DNA of 64,000 nt from Tiliqua scincoides (taxonomy: Eukaryota; Chordata; Lepidosauria; Squamata; Scincidae), in assembly GCF_035046505.1 (NCBI RefSeq), contig NC_089829.1, positions 27,915,109-27,979,108 on the forward strand, read 5' to 3'. The position numbers and the translations under genes are program-made. This document shows, one piece after another, positions 23,630 to 34,400 of this stretch. The notes under the pieces were generated by a model. It saw only the letters and a program-made list of their open reading frames with translations, searched no databases and was not told the origin of the DNA. The first letter of the stretch is position 1. Each line of letters begins with the position of its first letter.

Positions 23630-23712
23630 CGGGAGAACTGCTGTATTGAGTGCAGATAAATATGACCCAGATGGACCAACACACTGTTTAATGGAAGGCA
23701 GCTTCATAGTTA
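23630..23712 (+). mobile_element. tRNA-derived SINE, 3' part
   Basis: CCCAGATGGACCAACACACTG followed by GGAAGGCAGCTTCATAGTT is the 3' end of the squamate SINE also seen at 42400-42585. Confidence 0.6.
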
Positions 23713-23879
23713 CTCATAGCTGCATCTGATCAGAAATCCAGGAAGTGGTATGATTCTCTTCTCCACTTAGCAAGGTCATTCAAACAATCAGCTTACCAAG
23801 AGATAAGTACTCATGGTTAGTCACCACTCGGGAAGCAGATTTCTACATTCACACAGTGGCTGCCTCTTGGATGTTATTG

Positions 23880-24560
23880 CTCTAATTTCATTTTTGGGTT
23901 ATATTAAAAGTGATAATAACTGCATTTTCTTTTAAATGAACCTGTCTAGAAATAGGAAGGGGGAGTAACTCTATTATAGAGACAGAATTGTTAGTGTTAT
24001 TTTGAGTTTTAAGTTTCATTGGTGTAATCCAATTAAATATTAATCATTCCGCATGTGTTGGCACTCTTCATTAGATAAAGTGTTCTCTGTTTTCCAATAT
24101 CCCATGTTTGTCTTGCATTGAGAGAATGATTTTCACACACCATGCTGGGTTTTAGGTACTGATATATGACAGCTTAAACAACGCATTGAAGTGCAGAAAA
24201 GGGGGGAAAATTGTCATGGTCTTTTGTTGCAATTAAACACAAGAGCTTTTGATGCAATTGCCGGATATTTCACAAGCTCTGTCGTCCTTTTAAATGATGC
24301 AGGAACCCTACCATATTTCCCTGCTGAAGAAATGACCAGCTGAATCTTCAAACATTTAATCAATTTATCATCAATTTTAAAACAAATGTTAATTGACCAA
24401 AAGAAAAAGCATCACCGTTGTTCATTGTCAAGCTCTGATATTTGATGAGATTTCAGGAAGTGAGATAAAAGGGTGAAAGAGTAAAGAATAATTATTTAAA
24501 TTAGAGCTAATTTTTGATACATTGAAATAGACACTGTAGATCAAAAATATCAGCAGACTT
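23880..24560. promoter_or_regulatory. Candidate conserved non-coding block
   Basis: About 680 bases of AT-rich, repeat-free sequence, the longest clean stretch in the first 30 kb. Inference only: this is the texture expected of a distal enhancer cluster. Confidence 0.22.
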
Positions 24561-25075
24561 ACTGCTTTGTTAAAGTGGGAATATGGATGGCATATGGGTC
24601 CCCCCAGAATCTGAGGGGCTACTCTGCAATCTAGGCCTACCCACCCACCACTTGTCTACCAATCGCCTGACCGCTCCTCCCAGTGCCTTTCTCAGAACAG
24701 GGTTGGGGTTTACTTCTTTCTCCATCCCGGCCCCCACTGTGATTCTTTTCACACATGCTTTCCTGATTGTTTGGGGGAAAGGGCTGCTGCCTTTCCTGCT
24801 CTACAACTGCTTGCAATGTGGTCCAATGGGGAAGATACCGGATGATGAAAAGTTCCACAATCCTTCTTTCCTGATACTTCACAAGAAGCCATGACAGCCC
24901 AGTCAAGGAAATGACAATGAGCGTGATGCAGTGCGTGGTGTGGTGGGGTGGGATGCACTGGTATGCATTCGGGCAAGGCCCAGGGCTTAATGTCTGATGA
25001 ACCAAAGTGCCTCCATCTTAAATCATTCAAGCAGAGACTTGCAGGCATTAAGTATCCACTGACTGACTGCAGAAC
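24561..25075. other. Intergenic, no gene seen
   Basis: Overlapping open frames on both strands (24583-24894 +, 24637-25084 -) have no family resemblance or splice support. Confidence 0.4.
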
Positions 25076-25077
25076 TA

Positions 25078-25365
25078 AGAACATAAGAAGAGCCCCACTT
25101 GATCAGAGCCTATCTAGTCCAGCTTCCTTCATCTCACAGTGGCCCACCTGATGCCTCAGAAAGCACACAAGATAACAAAATACATGCATCCGGTTGCCAG
25201 TCCCTTGCACTGGCATTCAGGTAAAGCCTACTTCTAAAACTAGGTGGTTGCATATATCTATAATGTCTTGTAACCTGTGAATGGAATAGGCCAGATGCCA
25301 TCACCACATCCTGTGGCAAGGAGTTCCATAGATTAATTACATGCTGGGAAAAGAACAAGTCAGTT
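25078..25365 (-). mobile_element. CR1-clade LINE, 3' fragment
   Basis: On the + strand it starts 'aagaacataagaagagcccc' and continues through 'ctatctagtccagcttcc', 'tctcacagtggcccacc' and 'cctgtggcaaggagttcca'. On the - strand this encodes the end of ORF2 (VVxLWNSLPQDVV) plus the 3' UTR, matching 32641-32950. Confidence 0.85.
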
Positions 25366-26875
25366 GGATGCAGAGAACATGAGCGGGTGCAGCTCCAGTT
25401 GGGATATAACTAGAAATTGATACTTACCTCTGGTGATGTCTGGCAATGCCCTTATACAGTCTACTTCTGCCCAGTAACAAGAACAATTTTCAAACAGTAT
25501 CTGACCTCTGCCTGAGGGTCAGAGCAGTTGCACTTTAGGGCTTTTTGCCATGCATGTTGTTTCTATTCCATGCAATAAAAGCTCATTAACCTTTCCAACC
25601 CATTGTGTATTGATTTGATGCACCACACATGAACCACACCCTAGGTGGAGCCTGGATTTGGGCTATCAATCTGGCATGTGCATTGCAAGGGTGGGTGCCA
25701 GAATTTGCTACCATTTCAGGCTGCGGTGGAGCTGTGCCTGACTCAGAATAAGGGAGCTTCAAACATTGTTGTGTTGGAAACACAGCAGCTCCCAAGAACT
25801 GATAACACCAGCTGTAAATGAATACTAAAGGTATACTCACTATTTCTGAGAGACCACTCAATAGCAGACATGCCGTCCCCTTTCCCTTGTTCTGCTTCTC
25901 TCAGGTTGAAGCCAGAGAGGGCAGTATAGCAGGCTGTACTAATTAGTTTGGTCAACCAGTGCATAAACACCCAGCTGGAACATCTTTTTCATCTCTCCCA
26001 TTTTCTCTCTAATGACACCTTTTCTGGAGGGCAGATGGGATGACGTCCCTGTGGACAGTGCTATTAGCGCTAATCAGGACTCTTTTTCTGGACACAAAGG
26101 AGAGGAAATTTGGGGTTAGTCATGTTCAGAGGGAAGTGGCATGCAAACAGAAGTGATGACAACTAGCTTGTGCAATAAGTGCTGAGTAGGTGGCAGCGGC
26201 GCTGATTCAACAGCATACCACCTTTATAAGTGCTTGAGGCATGAAGCTCGGGTTGGAGAAAGATCTTGCACTGGAGCTTTGGCAGAGTCATGCTCAGGGC
26301 CTCAGCTTCTATATCACTGGCAAGCTGCCTCTTCTACAAATGCAGTAGGTTATGCTTGGCAGTGCAAGAGTGTGCTCCTCTGTCAATGCAACCTGGGTTC
26401 TTCGGGGGCGTCTTGTAGCAGCTCAAGCTTTTGACTCTCACCCAGGTCCACCAGGATGCTGGCTCAGAGGATTCGGCTAAATTAGAAGCATTTGAAATCT
26501 TTAGTGCATTAACCATCAGCATAATCAGCAATCATATCCTGAAAATCAGGTTCAAAAACCTGTAATTTCCTGCCCCCCTCCCCCATTTATGATCTCTGCT
26601 GGTTTAAACAAAACTTCAATTAAAAAAAAAATAAACTGCAAGTGATGTCTTTCTTTGGACATCCTTCAAGTCCAGTTGGAGTTCCTACAGAATATTCATA
26701 GGCCGAGATCATTTGACTTTGCATTTTGTCAGTTGCCTCCATATTTGTTTCTAATGAGCTACTAATGAGAGGTCAATTGTTTATGCAAATGAGGGAGACA
26801 GTCACCCAGGGCTTGAGGGAACATATGCTATGTCTAATGTTCTGATATAAATCATTTTGATGGTAATGAATGTTT

Positions 26876-26879
<4 letters not shown>
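25366..26879. other. Intergenic, no gene seen
   Basis: No exon or named repeat seen. 26680-26870 is AT-rich and repeat-free. Confidence 0.4.
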
Positions 26880-26918
<39 letters not shown>

Positions 26919-26920
26919 GT

Positions 26921-26959
<39 letters not shown>
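26880..26959. repeat. Compound (TC)n(TG)n microsatellite
   Basis: About 17 TC units followed by about 19 TG units with one TATG interruption. Confidence 0.95.
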
Positions 26960-26963
<4 letters not shown>

Positions 26964-27246
26964 GCAACAACTTTTTTGCCAATATTCCAAAAGAATGGTG
27001 GAATATTTTGGCATTGCTTGCCAAACCTTGAGTCAGTTTTATTTTCTATGGTAATATAATGACAGAACTGTGCAAGCCCCCAAAAAGTTGTTTTTTTATC
27101 CACTATTGGTATTTTTTAATCAAGATTCTGCTGTCGTTTCCTTAGCTGCCTAACAACACAGGTGTCGGCTGCAGCAGGATTCAGCATAGCGGATCAAAGC
27201 AGTGATCCGTCACACAGAGTCTGATAACAGCTGCAGCAGTTTTTAT

Positions 27247-27345
27247 TTTTATTCCTTTAGTACTTATTTATTGATTTGCATTTCGGTCCTGCCCTTCACC
27301 AGGAGGCCCCAGGACAGCTCGCAATATCATACATTTACAAGATTA
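27247..27345. mobile_element. Unclassified interspersed repeat fragment
   Basis: 'tacttatttattgatttgca', then 'tcctgcccttcaccaggagg' and 'ccccaggacagctcgcaat'. Resembles 11840-11965 and the head of the CORE-SINE at 60001. Confidence 0.4.
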
Positions 27346-28866
27346 CTTCAGTACTAGGTACTTTGCATCCTGGATGACTGTGTTCTGGTCAAACGCATCC
27401 TGGTCATTGGCATCCCTGGACATTTGTGTTTTTTGTGTGTCCTGGTCATTTGCATCCCGCTATAACTGGGCAACAAACACCAGGTTATATATGCTAAGCC
27501 TCTTATCTCAGCCCTAACCCTATGTTTGCATTTAAAATTTTTTTTAAAGTACATATAAATATACATACATTGGGACACAAATGTCTGGGACGCAAAAAGA
27601 ATAGATGCAAATGTCCAGTACTGGGATGCATTTAACCAGTGCACAGTTATACAGGATGCAATGGTCCTGTCAATTCACCACCTCACATCATTGGCTGTGA
27701 GGGCCCATTGTGCTGGGGAGGGCGCAATACACAGTGTGATGATGTCACATCCCATGTTTCGCTTACCAGCTCCATTTCTTTTGTCATGTCAGTGATCCTC
27801 CCTGAAAAGTTTGCACGGAACTACTGCCTCATGGGTAAAAAGCAAAGGAACTCTGTGTAACTCTCCCCCCCCCCCCCGGCATGTACCAGTGAATAAATGA
27901 TGATAAACTGAACACACTTAGATAGTTCAGTGTCCTTTTTTCCCCACTTAACAATTCTCCTCTGTTTTGCTCTGTGAAGAAGCTGTCTCTGTAAACAAAT
28001 TGCACTGTTAAAAACAATACCAGGTTGTATTTCAACATCTAACTTAAAAAAAAAAAAATGACAAGTTAATCAATCTGCACCTACCCCTCTGGGGGAAAAA
28101 AAAAAACAACAACAACAAAAAAAACCCCCATAAACTTTGTGAGGTTCAGTCACTCTGAAACAAGCCTGCAGCATCAGTGTTTATTAAAGTCATGGGAGCA
28201 GCAAAACTCGGAAACTGACCTCGGAAATTGCAAAACTAGCACCTATGCGGCTGGATTCCACTTGGTTTTATGGTTGGCAAACAGGCTCTGAGGTTCTCCC
28301 TTTTTGCCTTTTATACTGACTGCATTTGCTTATTTATACTATGCCAATCAATGCACACGGTGCTTTCCAGAGTGGATTAAGTAAAACAGACAGACCCTTG
28401 CCCCAAGGAGCATACAATTTAAATTGGAAATCACTCTGGGCTTATGCTGAGACAGGCAAACTGTCCAGTGTGGTGGAGAGAGAAGTCCACAGACTTTCCT
28501 CCTCCTTTAACAGCTAGTGCTAGTGCTTTATCATCCATGCCATTTATTCCCTGGGCCACACAGACAACACAATGGCAGGACTTCAGTCCCTCCCCACAGA
28601 ATTGCCTCCAGCATAAGATTTGCTTATATACTGCATTCTTTCTGCAGAGGGTTCATTAAATGGTGGGTATCTCATTCCAACTTAAGAGAAACAGAGATTC
28701 TCAGTTGTCTCCCATCTTCCCACTCAATTACTGACCAATCCAGTCATAGCCCCAGGCTGGCTCCCCTCATGCCTTGAACCCCCATGTCCTCCACAGCTTA
28801 ACAGTGGTGGGTGATGGGCAGTGATGACAATTCCTCCCAGATCTTCCAATCAGCCAGTGGAACATC
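27346..28866. other. Intergenic, no gene seen
   Basis: 27360-27640 has several short repeats of GCATCC/GGTCATT(T/G)GCATCC type. C and A runs lie near 27867 and 28047. 28330-28430 ('gacccttgccccaaggagca') resembles an old amniote L3/CR1-type signature. No exon recognised. Confidence 0.4.
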
Positions 28867-28874
28867 CTCTAGAA

Positions 28875-29107
28875 CAGTGACTGTCAACCTTTTCCATCTC
28901 ATGGCACACTGACAAGGCACTAAAATGGTCAAGGCATACCACCAGGTTTTTGACAATTGACAAGGCACACCATGCTGCCAGTGGGGGCCCACATCTCCCA
29001 TTGGCCCTATTAATAAATGACTTTTCCCCAAATTCCTGTGGCACACCTGTGGACCACTCACAGCACACCAGTGTGCCACGGAACAGTGGTTTAAAATGAA
29101 GGAGTGG
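28875..29107. mobile_element. Non-autonomous hAT-like MITE with perfect 8-bp target duplication
   Basis: Starts CAGTGACTGTCAACC; the right end (GTTTAAAATGAAGGAGTGG) is a diverged inverted match. Both sides carry CTCTAGAA (28867-28874 and 29108-29115). The internal text (GGCACACCTGTGGACCA, CCTATTAATAAATGAC) is the reverse complement of 3198-3423, so it belongs to the same family. Confidence 0.85.
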
Positions 29108-29169
29108 CTCTAGAAGGAGTAGGGCCTTCTCTGTGGTAGCACCAACTCTGTGGCATTCTCTCCCTCTTA

Positions 29170-29260
29170 GGCTGCAACCCTAACCTCACTTTCCTGGGAG
29201 TAAGTCCCATTGAACACAATGGGACTTACTTCTGAGTAGACCTGGTTAGGATTGTGCCCT
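29170..29260. mobile_element. Short palindromic MITE copy
   Basis: GGCTGCAACCCTAACC ... GGGAGTAAGTCCCATTG ... GGGACTTACTTCTGAGTAG ... TTAGGATTGTGCCC, with TTAG flanking each side. Confidence 0.8.
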
Positions 29261-29651
29261 TAGTTTACAAACTGCTGCCTTTTAGAGGTTTTCCAGCAGA
29301 GCCTAAAAACGTCTTTTTACTTTCACATTCTCATTTTTTTTTTTTAATATGGACTCTCAGGATTTTTTAGACTGATTCATTTTATGGTGCATTTTAAAAA
29401 TTCTGGTTTTTTTCTGCTTTATATTGCTCAATCCTTAATGAGATTTTTAAATTGCTCATTGGATTTTAGGAATTTTAAAAAAATATTTATATTTTTTTAA
29501 AATTTTTTATAACACATGTATTTTTTATCATACTTGGAAGCCGCTTTCAATACCATGAGGGAGATAAAGCGGGATATAAATTTGTAAACAAACAAAAAAC
29601 AAATATTGTTTGGTGCTTTTAAAGACTTTGTTCTCTCCAAAATGAAGTCAC
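29261..29651. other. AT-rich repeat-like segment
   Basis: 'tcatacttggaagccgcttt' and 'agggagataaagcgggatat' near 29529-29575 resemble a SINE/LINE tail common in squamates (a block that reads 'gggataaag cgggatataaat'). Family not assigned. Confidence 0.4.
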
Positions 29652-30640
29652 ACATAAGAAGAGCCCTGCTGGATCAGGCCAAAGGATCAGGCTGAATCTA
29701 GTCCAGCTTCCTGTATCTCACAGTGGTCCACACTAGATGCCTCAGGGAGCACACCAGACAACAAGAGACCTGCATCCTAGTGTCCTCACTTGCACCTGGC
29801 ATGTCCAAAAAACATAAGAGCCCTGCTGGATCAGGCCAAAGGGCCATCTAGTCCAGGTTCCTGTATCTCACAGAGGCCCACACCAGACGAATCAGGGAGC
29901 ACACAAGACACCTGCATCCTGGTGCCCTCCCTTGCATATGGCATTCTGAGATAGCCCACTTCTAAAATCAGCAGGTTGCACATACACATCATGGCTTGTA
30001 ACTTTTTGTGGTGGACTTTTGTTCCATAAATCTGTCCAATCCCCTTTTAAAGGCACCCAGGCCAGACACCATCACCACATCCTGTGGCAAGGAGTTCCAC
30101 AGATTAATGACATGCTGAGTAAATAAATCTTTTGTCTGTTCTAACAGTCACAGCACTGAATTTTAGTGGGAGTTCTCTGTTTCTGGTGTTGCGTGAGAGG
30201 GAAAAGAACATCCCTCCATCCACTCTATCCATTCTCTACATAGTGTCTTCCCCCATATCATGTGGCAAGGAGTTCAACATATTAACATTTCTTTTTTATT
30301 CTTCTAACTCTCCTGACACTCAATTTTAGTGGCTGTCCCCTGCTTCTGGTGTTACATGAGAGGGAAAAGAACATGCTGAGTAAATAAATCTTTTGTCTGT
30401 TCTAACTGTCCGGGCATTAAATTTTAGTGGGTGTCCTCTGGTTCTGGTGCTGTGTGAGAGGGAAAAGAACATCCCTCCATCCACTCTATCCATCCTCTAC
30501 ATAGTGTCTTCCCCATATCATGTGGCAAGGAGTTCCACAGATTAATATTTCTTTTTTATTCTTCTAACTCTCCCGACACTCCATTTTTGTGGATGTCCCC
30601 TAGGTCAGTTGTTGTGTGAGAGGGCAAAGAACATCCCTCT
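29652..30640 (-). mobile_element. CR1-clade LINE 3' fragments with a 260-bp internal tandem duplication
   Basis: Two 3' ends stand in tandem: 'cataagaagagccctgctgg' at 29653 and 'cataagagccctgctggatc' at 29815. The second continues to 30640 and covers the end of ORF2. Within it, the segment from ACATGCTGAGTAAATAAATC is present twice, at 30110 and 30371, a period of about 260 bp. No intact coding remains. Confidence 0.8.
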
Positions 30641-30879
30641 ATCCACTTAAACCCATTTTTGCCCGGCACACAGCTGTACACATTTGGCTCCTGTTGCGTA
30701 TATGCAACGTTGTGCAGCTTGTAAAGATGGCAGAATTTTTGCAAGCAATAACCCACTGTGTGTAGCAGCCAGTCTGCCCCCTCCTCCCTCCCCCTCTCTC
30801 GCTCTCTTGGCGTTTGCACGGGATTAACACGGATTCTCTACTGAGTTCTGCAGACACTGATGACTGGCAGCAAACAAGT

Positions 30880-31480
30880 AAGGGCAGGCCCCTTGGCTAC
30901 AGCGCGACACTCTCCGCATGCGCATATCTTGCCAGCTCTTTGCGAGTGAGGGCTGCGGCTTCACCTGCCACCACCGAGCATGCGCCATTTGGAAAAGGTG
31001 AAAGTTCTTTATAAGTGAGGGCATGACTAGGACGGAGGCTTCACTTGGCGCCACCGAGCATGCCGAAGGAGCTGCCATGCTGACGACGCAGGCGCAGTCA
31101 TTCTCCATTACTTCTGAGGTGGTGCGGCGGCGGTTGGATCGCGGCCTGGAGGGCGAGAGCCGGAGAAGTGCTGCCATTTTCCACCATGGCTCGGGACGTG
31201 AAGAGCAAACTGTCTAAGAATCTGCTGCGTATGAAGGTGAGAAGCCATCGGGGGAAAGAATCCGAGCCGAGCCCTACAGGGAGGGAGAGAGCCGACTCTA
31301 CCCGAACTTCTTCGGGGCGGGCGAAGGCTTTCCGAGCGCTTTCGGGCGGATTCGGACGAGAGAACCGAGCGCCTTCGGGTGATTACGGAGAGGGAGCCGA
31401 CCGCCTTCCGGGTGTGAAGCCGAACCGAGCCGAAGCCGTTCGGAGGGAGGAGACGAAGCTGGTCTCAGAGTAGAGGAGGG
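30880..31480 (+). promoter_or_regulatory. MPHOSPH6: CpG-rich promoter of MPHOSPH6
   Basis: CpG density rises sharply from about 30890 and falls by about 31510, spanning exon 1. Candidate NRF1-type sites are GCATGCGCAT at 30916 and GCATGCGCC at 30978. GCCAT motifs of YY1 type are present, including one overlapping the start-codon region (CTGCCATTTTCCACCATGG). There is no clear TATA box, as expected for a broad housekeeping promoter. A tandem duplication lies inside it (30946-30988 and 31014-31078). Confidence 0.75.
31186..31236 (+). CDS. MPHOSPH6: MPHOSPH6 coding exon 1
   Basis: 17 codons from ATG in CCACCATGG context to AAG, then donor GTGAGA. Phase 0. An in-frame upstream ATG at 31168 exists but lies in a weaker context and would add MLPFST, which is not part of the family N-terminus. 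Confidence 0.96.
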
Positions 31481-34400
31481 TTCCCGGGGGAGCGCTCGTT
31501 CCCTGCGAGGGGCAAGCCGTGCAGGCTTGCTGTTATACATGGGAATGCACTCTGCACATGGTCTGGAGCACGCTTGCCAACTCACAGGAAAGTGGTTATA
31601 AGCAGTGTTCCCCAAACTGTGGGTTGGGACGCACTAGTTGGGTCGCAAGCCAATTTCAGGTGGGTCCTCATTCATTTCAATATTTCAGACTTGATGCTAC
31701 CTTGGTATGTGCCTGCATTTGGGGAAATGTTACAGAGTGCTTTTAACAGGCTACAATGTATATGCTTTTTACAATGATCCTCAATGGGACTTACTCCTGG
31801 GTACTCCTGTGGATAGGAGTGTCAAAAAATTTTCTGCTTGATGATGTCACTTCCGGTCATGACATCATTTCCCATGGGTCCTGACAGATTTACATTCAAA
31901 AAAGTGGGTCCTGATGCTAAAAGTTTGAGAATCACTTGGGTATAGGATTGCTGCCTTAGAGACCAAACCTAGGCATGTCTACTCAGAAGTAAGTCCCATT
32001 AGAGTCAATGGTGCTTACTCCCAGGAAAGTGTGGATAGGATTGGGCTGTTAGGCTGCAATCCTAAATCCTATCCACACCTTCCTGGTAGTAAGTCTCATT
32101 GAATAAAATAGACTTACTTACTTCTTACTTCTTACTTCTGAGTAGACATGCATAGGATTGTGCCCTTAGTCTCATTCATCCTTTTAAGCCATCTACTTTG
32201 CATGCAAAAGAACCCCCCTCCCATCATCGATCAGTCCCTTGCAGCATCCACTAAAATTGGGAGAGTTAGGACAGACAAAAGAATTTTTTTCTTTACCCAG
32301 CATGTAATTAGTTAATCTGTGGAACTCCTTGCCACAGGATGTGGATGTAGTGCTAGACTATAATAACTGCATCACCAGGATGCAGGTCTCTTGTTGTCTT
32401 GTGTGCTCCCTGAGGCCTCTGGTGGGCTGCTGTGGCATGCAAGAAGCTGGACTAACTGGGTCTTTGACCTGATCCTGCAGGGCTCTTGTGTTTTTAGCAT
32501 CTTCAGTTTGGGCTGGTGCATATTTCCCCATTTGAAGCCCTGGAGAGCTCTTGCTAGTCAGCAAGAACCTGACTGATCTGGGGCTGAACCTGATGGATCA
32601 AGGACCTGATTCAGCAGGAGGCAGCTTCATACATACATAAGAACATAAGAACAGCCCCACTGGATCAGGCCATAGGCCCATCTAGTCCAGCTTCCTGTAT
32701 CTCACAGCGGCCCACCAAATGCCCCAGGGAGCACACCAGATAACAAGAGACCTCATCCTGGTGCCCTCCCCTACATCTGGCATTCTGACTTAACCCATTC
32801 CTAAAATCAGGAGGTTGCGCATACACATCATGGCTTGTACCCCATAATGGATTTTTCCTCCAGAAACTTGTCCAATCCCCTTTTAAAGGCGTCTAGGCTA
32901 GACGCCAGCACCACATCCTGTGGCAAGGAGTTCCACAGACCGACCACACGCTGAGTAAAGACATATTTTCTTTTGTCTGTCCTAACCCGCCCAACACTCA
33001 ATTTTAGTGGATGTCCCCTGGTTCTGGTATTATGTGAGAGTGTAAAGAGCATCTCCCTATCCACTCTGTCCATTCCCTGCATAATTTTGTATGTCTCAAT
33101 CATGTCCCCCCTCAAGCGTCTCTTTTCTAGGCTGAAGAGGCCCAAACGCCGTAGCCTTTCCTCATAAGGAAGGTGCCCCAGCCCCGTAATCATCTTAGTC
33201 GCTCTCTTTTGCACCTTTTCCATTTCCACTATGTCTTTTTTGTGATGCGGCGACCAGAACTGGACACAATACTCCAGGTGTGGCCTTACCATAGATTTGT
33301 ACAACGGCATTATAATACTAGCTGTTTTGTTCTCAATACCCTTCCTAATGATCCCAAGCATAGAATTGGCCTTCTTCACTGCCGCCGCACATTGGGTCAA
33401 CACTTTCATCGACCTGTCCACCACCACCCCAAGATCTCTCTCCTGATCTGTCACAGACAGCTCAGAACCCATCAGCCTATATGTAAAGTTTTGATTTTTT
33501 GTCCCAATGTGCATGACTTTACACTTACTTACATTGAAGCGCATCTGCCATTTTGCTGCCCATTCTGCCAGTCTGGAGAGATCCTTCTGGAGCTCCTCAC
33601 AATCACTTCTGGTCTTTACCACTCGGAAAAGTTTGGTGTCGTCTGCAAACTTAGCCACTTCACTGCTCAACCCTGTCTCCAGGTCATTTATGAAGAGGTT
33701 GAAAAGCACCGGTCCCAGGACAGATCCTTGGGGCACACCGCTTTTCACCTCTCTCCATTGTGAAAATTGCCCATTGACACCCACTCTCTGCTTCCTGGCC
33801 TCCAACCAGTTCTCAATCCACGAGAGGACCTGTCCTCTAATTCCCTGACTGTGGAGTTTTTTCAGTAGCCTTTGGTGAGGGACCGTGTCAAACGCCTTCT
33901 GAAAGTCCAGATATATAATGTCCACGGGTTCTCCCACATCCACATGCCTGTTGACCTTTTCAAAGAATTCTATAAGGTTCGTGAGGCAAGACTTACCCTT
34001 ACAGAAGCCATGCTGACTCTCCCTCAGCAAGGCCTGTTCGTCTATGTGTTTTGAGATCCTATCTTTGATGAGGCATTCCACCATCTTACCCGGTATGGAT
34101 GTTAGGCTGACCGGCCTATAGTTTCCCGGGTCCCCCCTCTTTCCCTTTTTAAAAATAGGCATGACATTTGCTATCCTCCAATCTTCTGGCACCGTGGCCG
34201 TTTTGAGGGACAAGTTGCATACCTTAGTCAAGAGGTCTGCAACTTCATTCTTCAATTCCTTAATAACCCTTGGGTGGATGCCATCAGGGCCCGGTGACTT
34301 ATTGATCTTTAATTTATCAATGAGGTCTGAAACATCTTCTCTTTTAACCTCTATCTGACTTAACTCCTCGGTTAGGAGGGGCCGTTCGGGCAGCGGTATC

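Noticed and set aside
1-30800. Exons of CDH13, HSD17B2 or SDR42E1, expected from mammalian synteny
   Set aside because: I looked for their characteristic protein motifs on both strands and saw none. CDH13's first exon may lie further upstream.
30824-31177. 117-codon minus-strand open frame over the promoter (divergent gene)
   Set aside because: It lies within the CpG island and gives a low-complexity Ser/Arg-rich product with no family resemblance.
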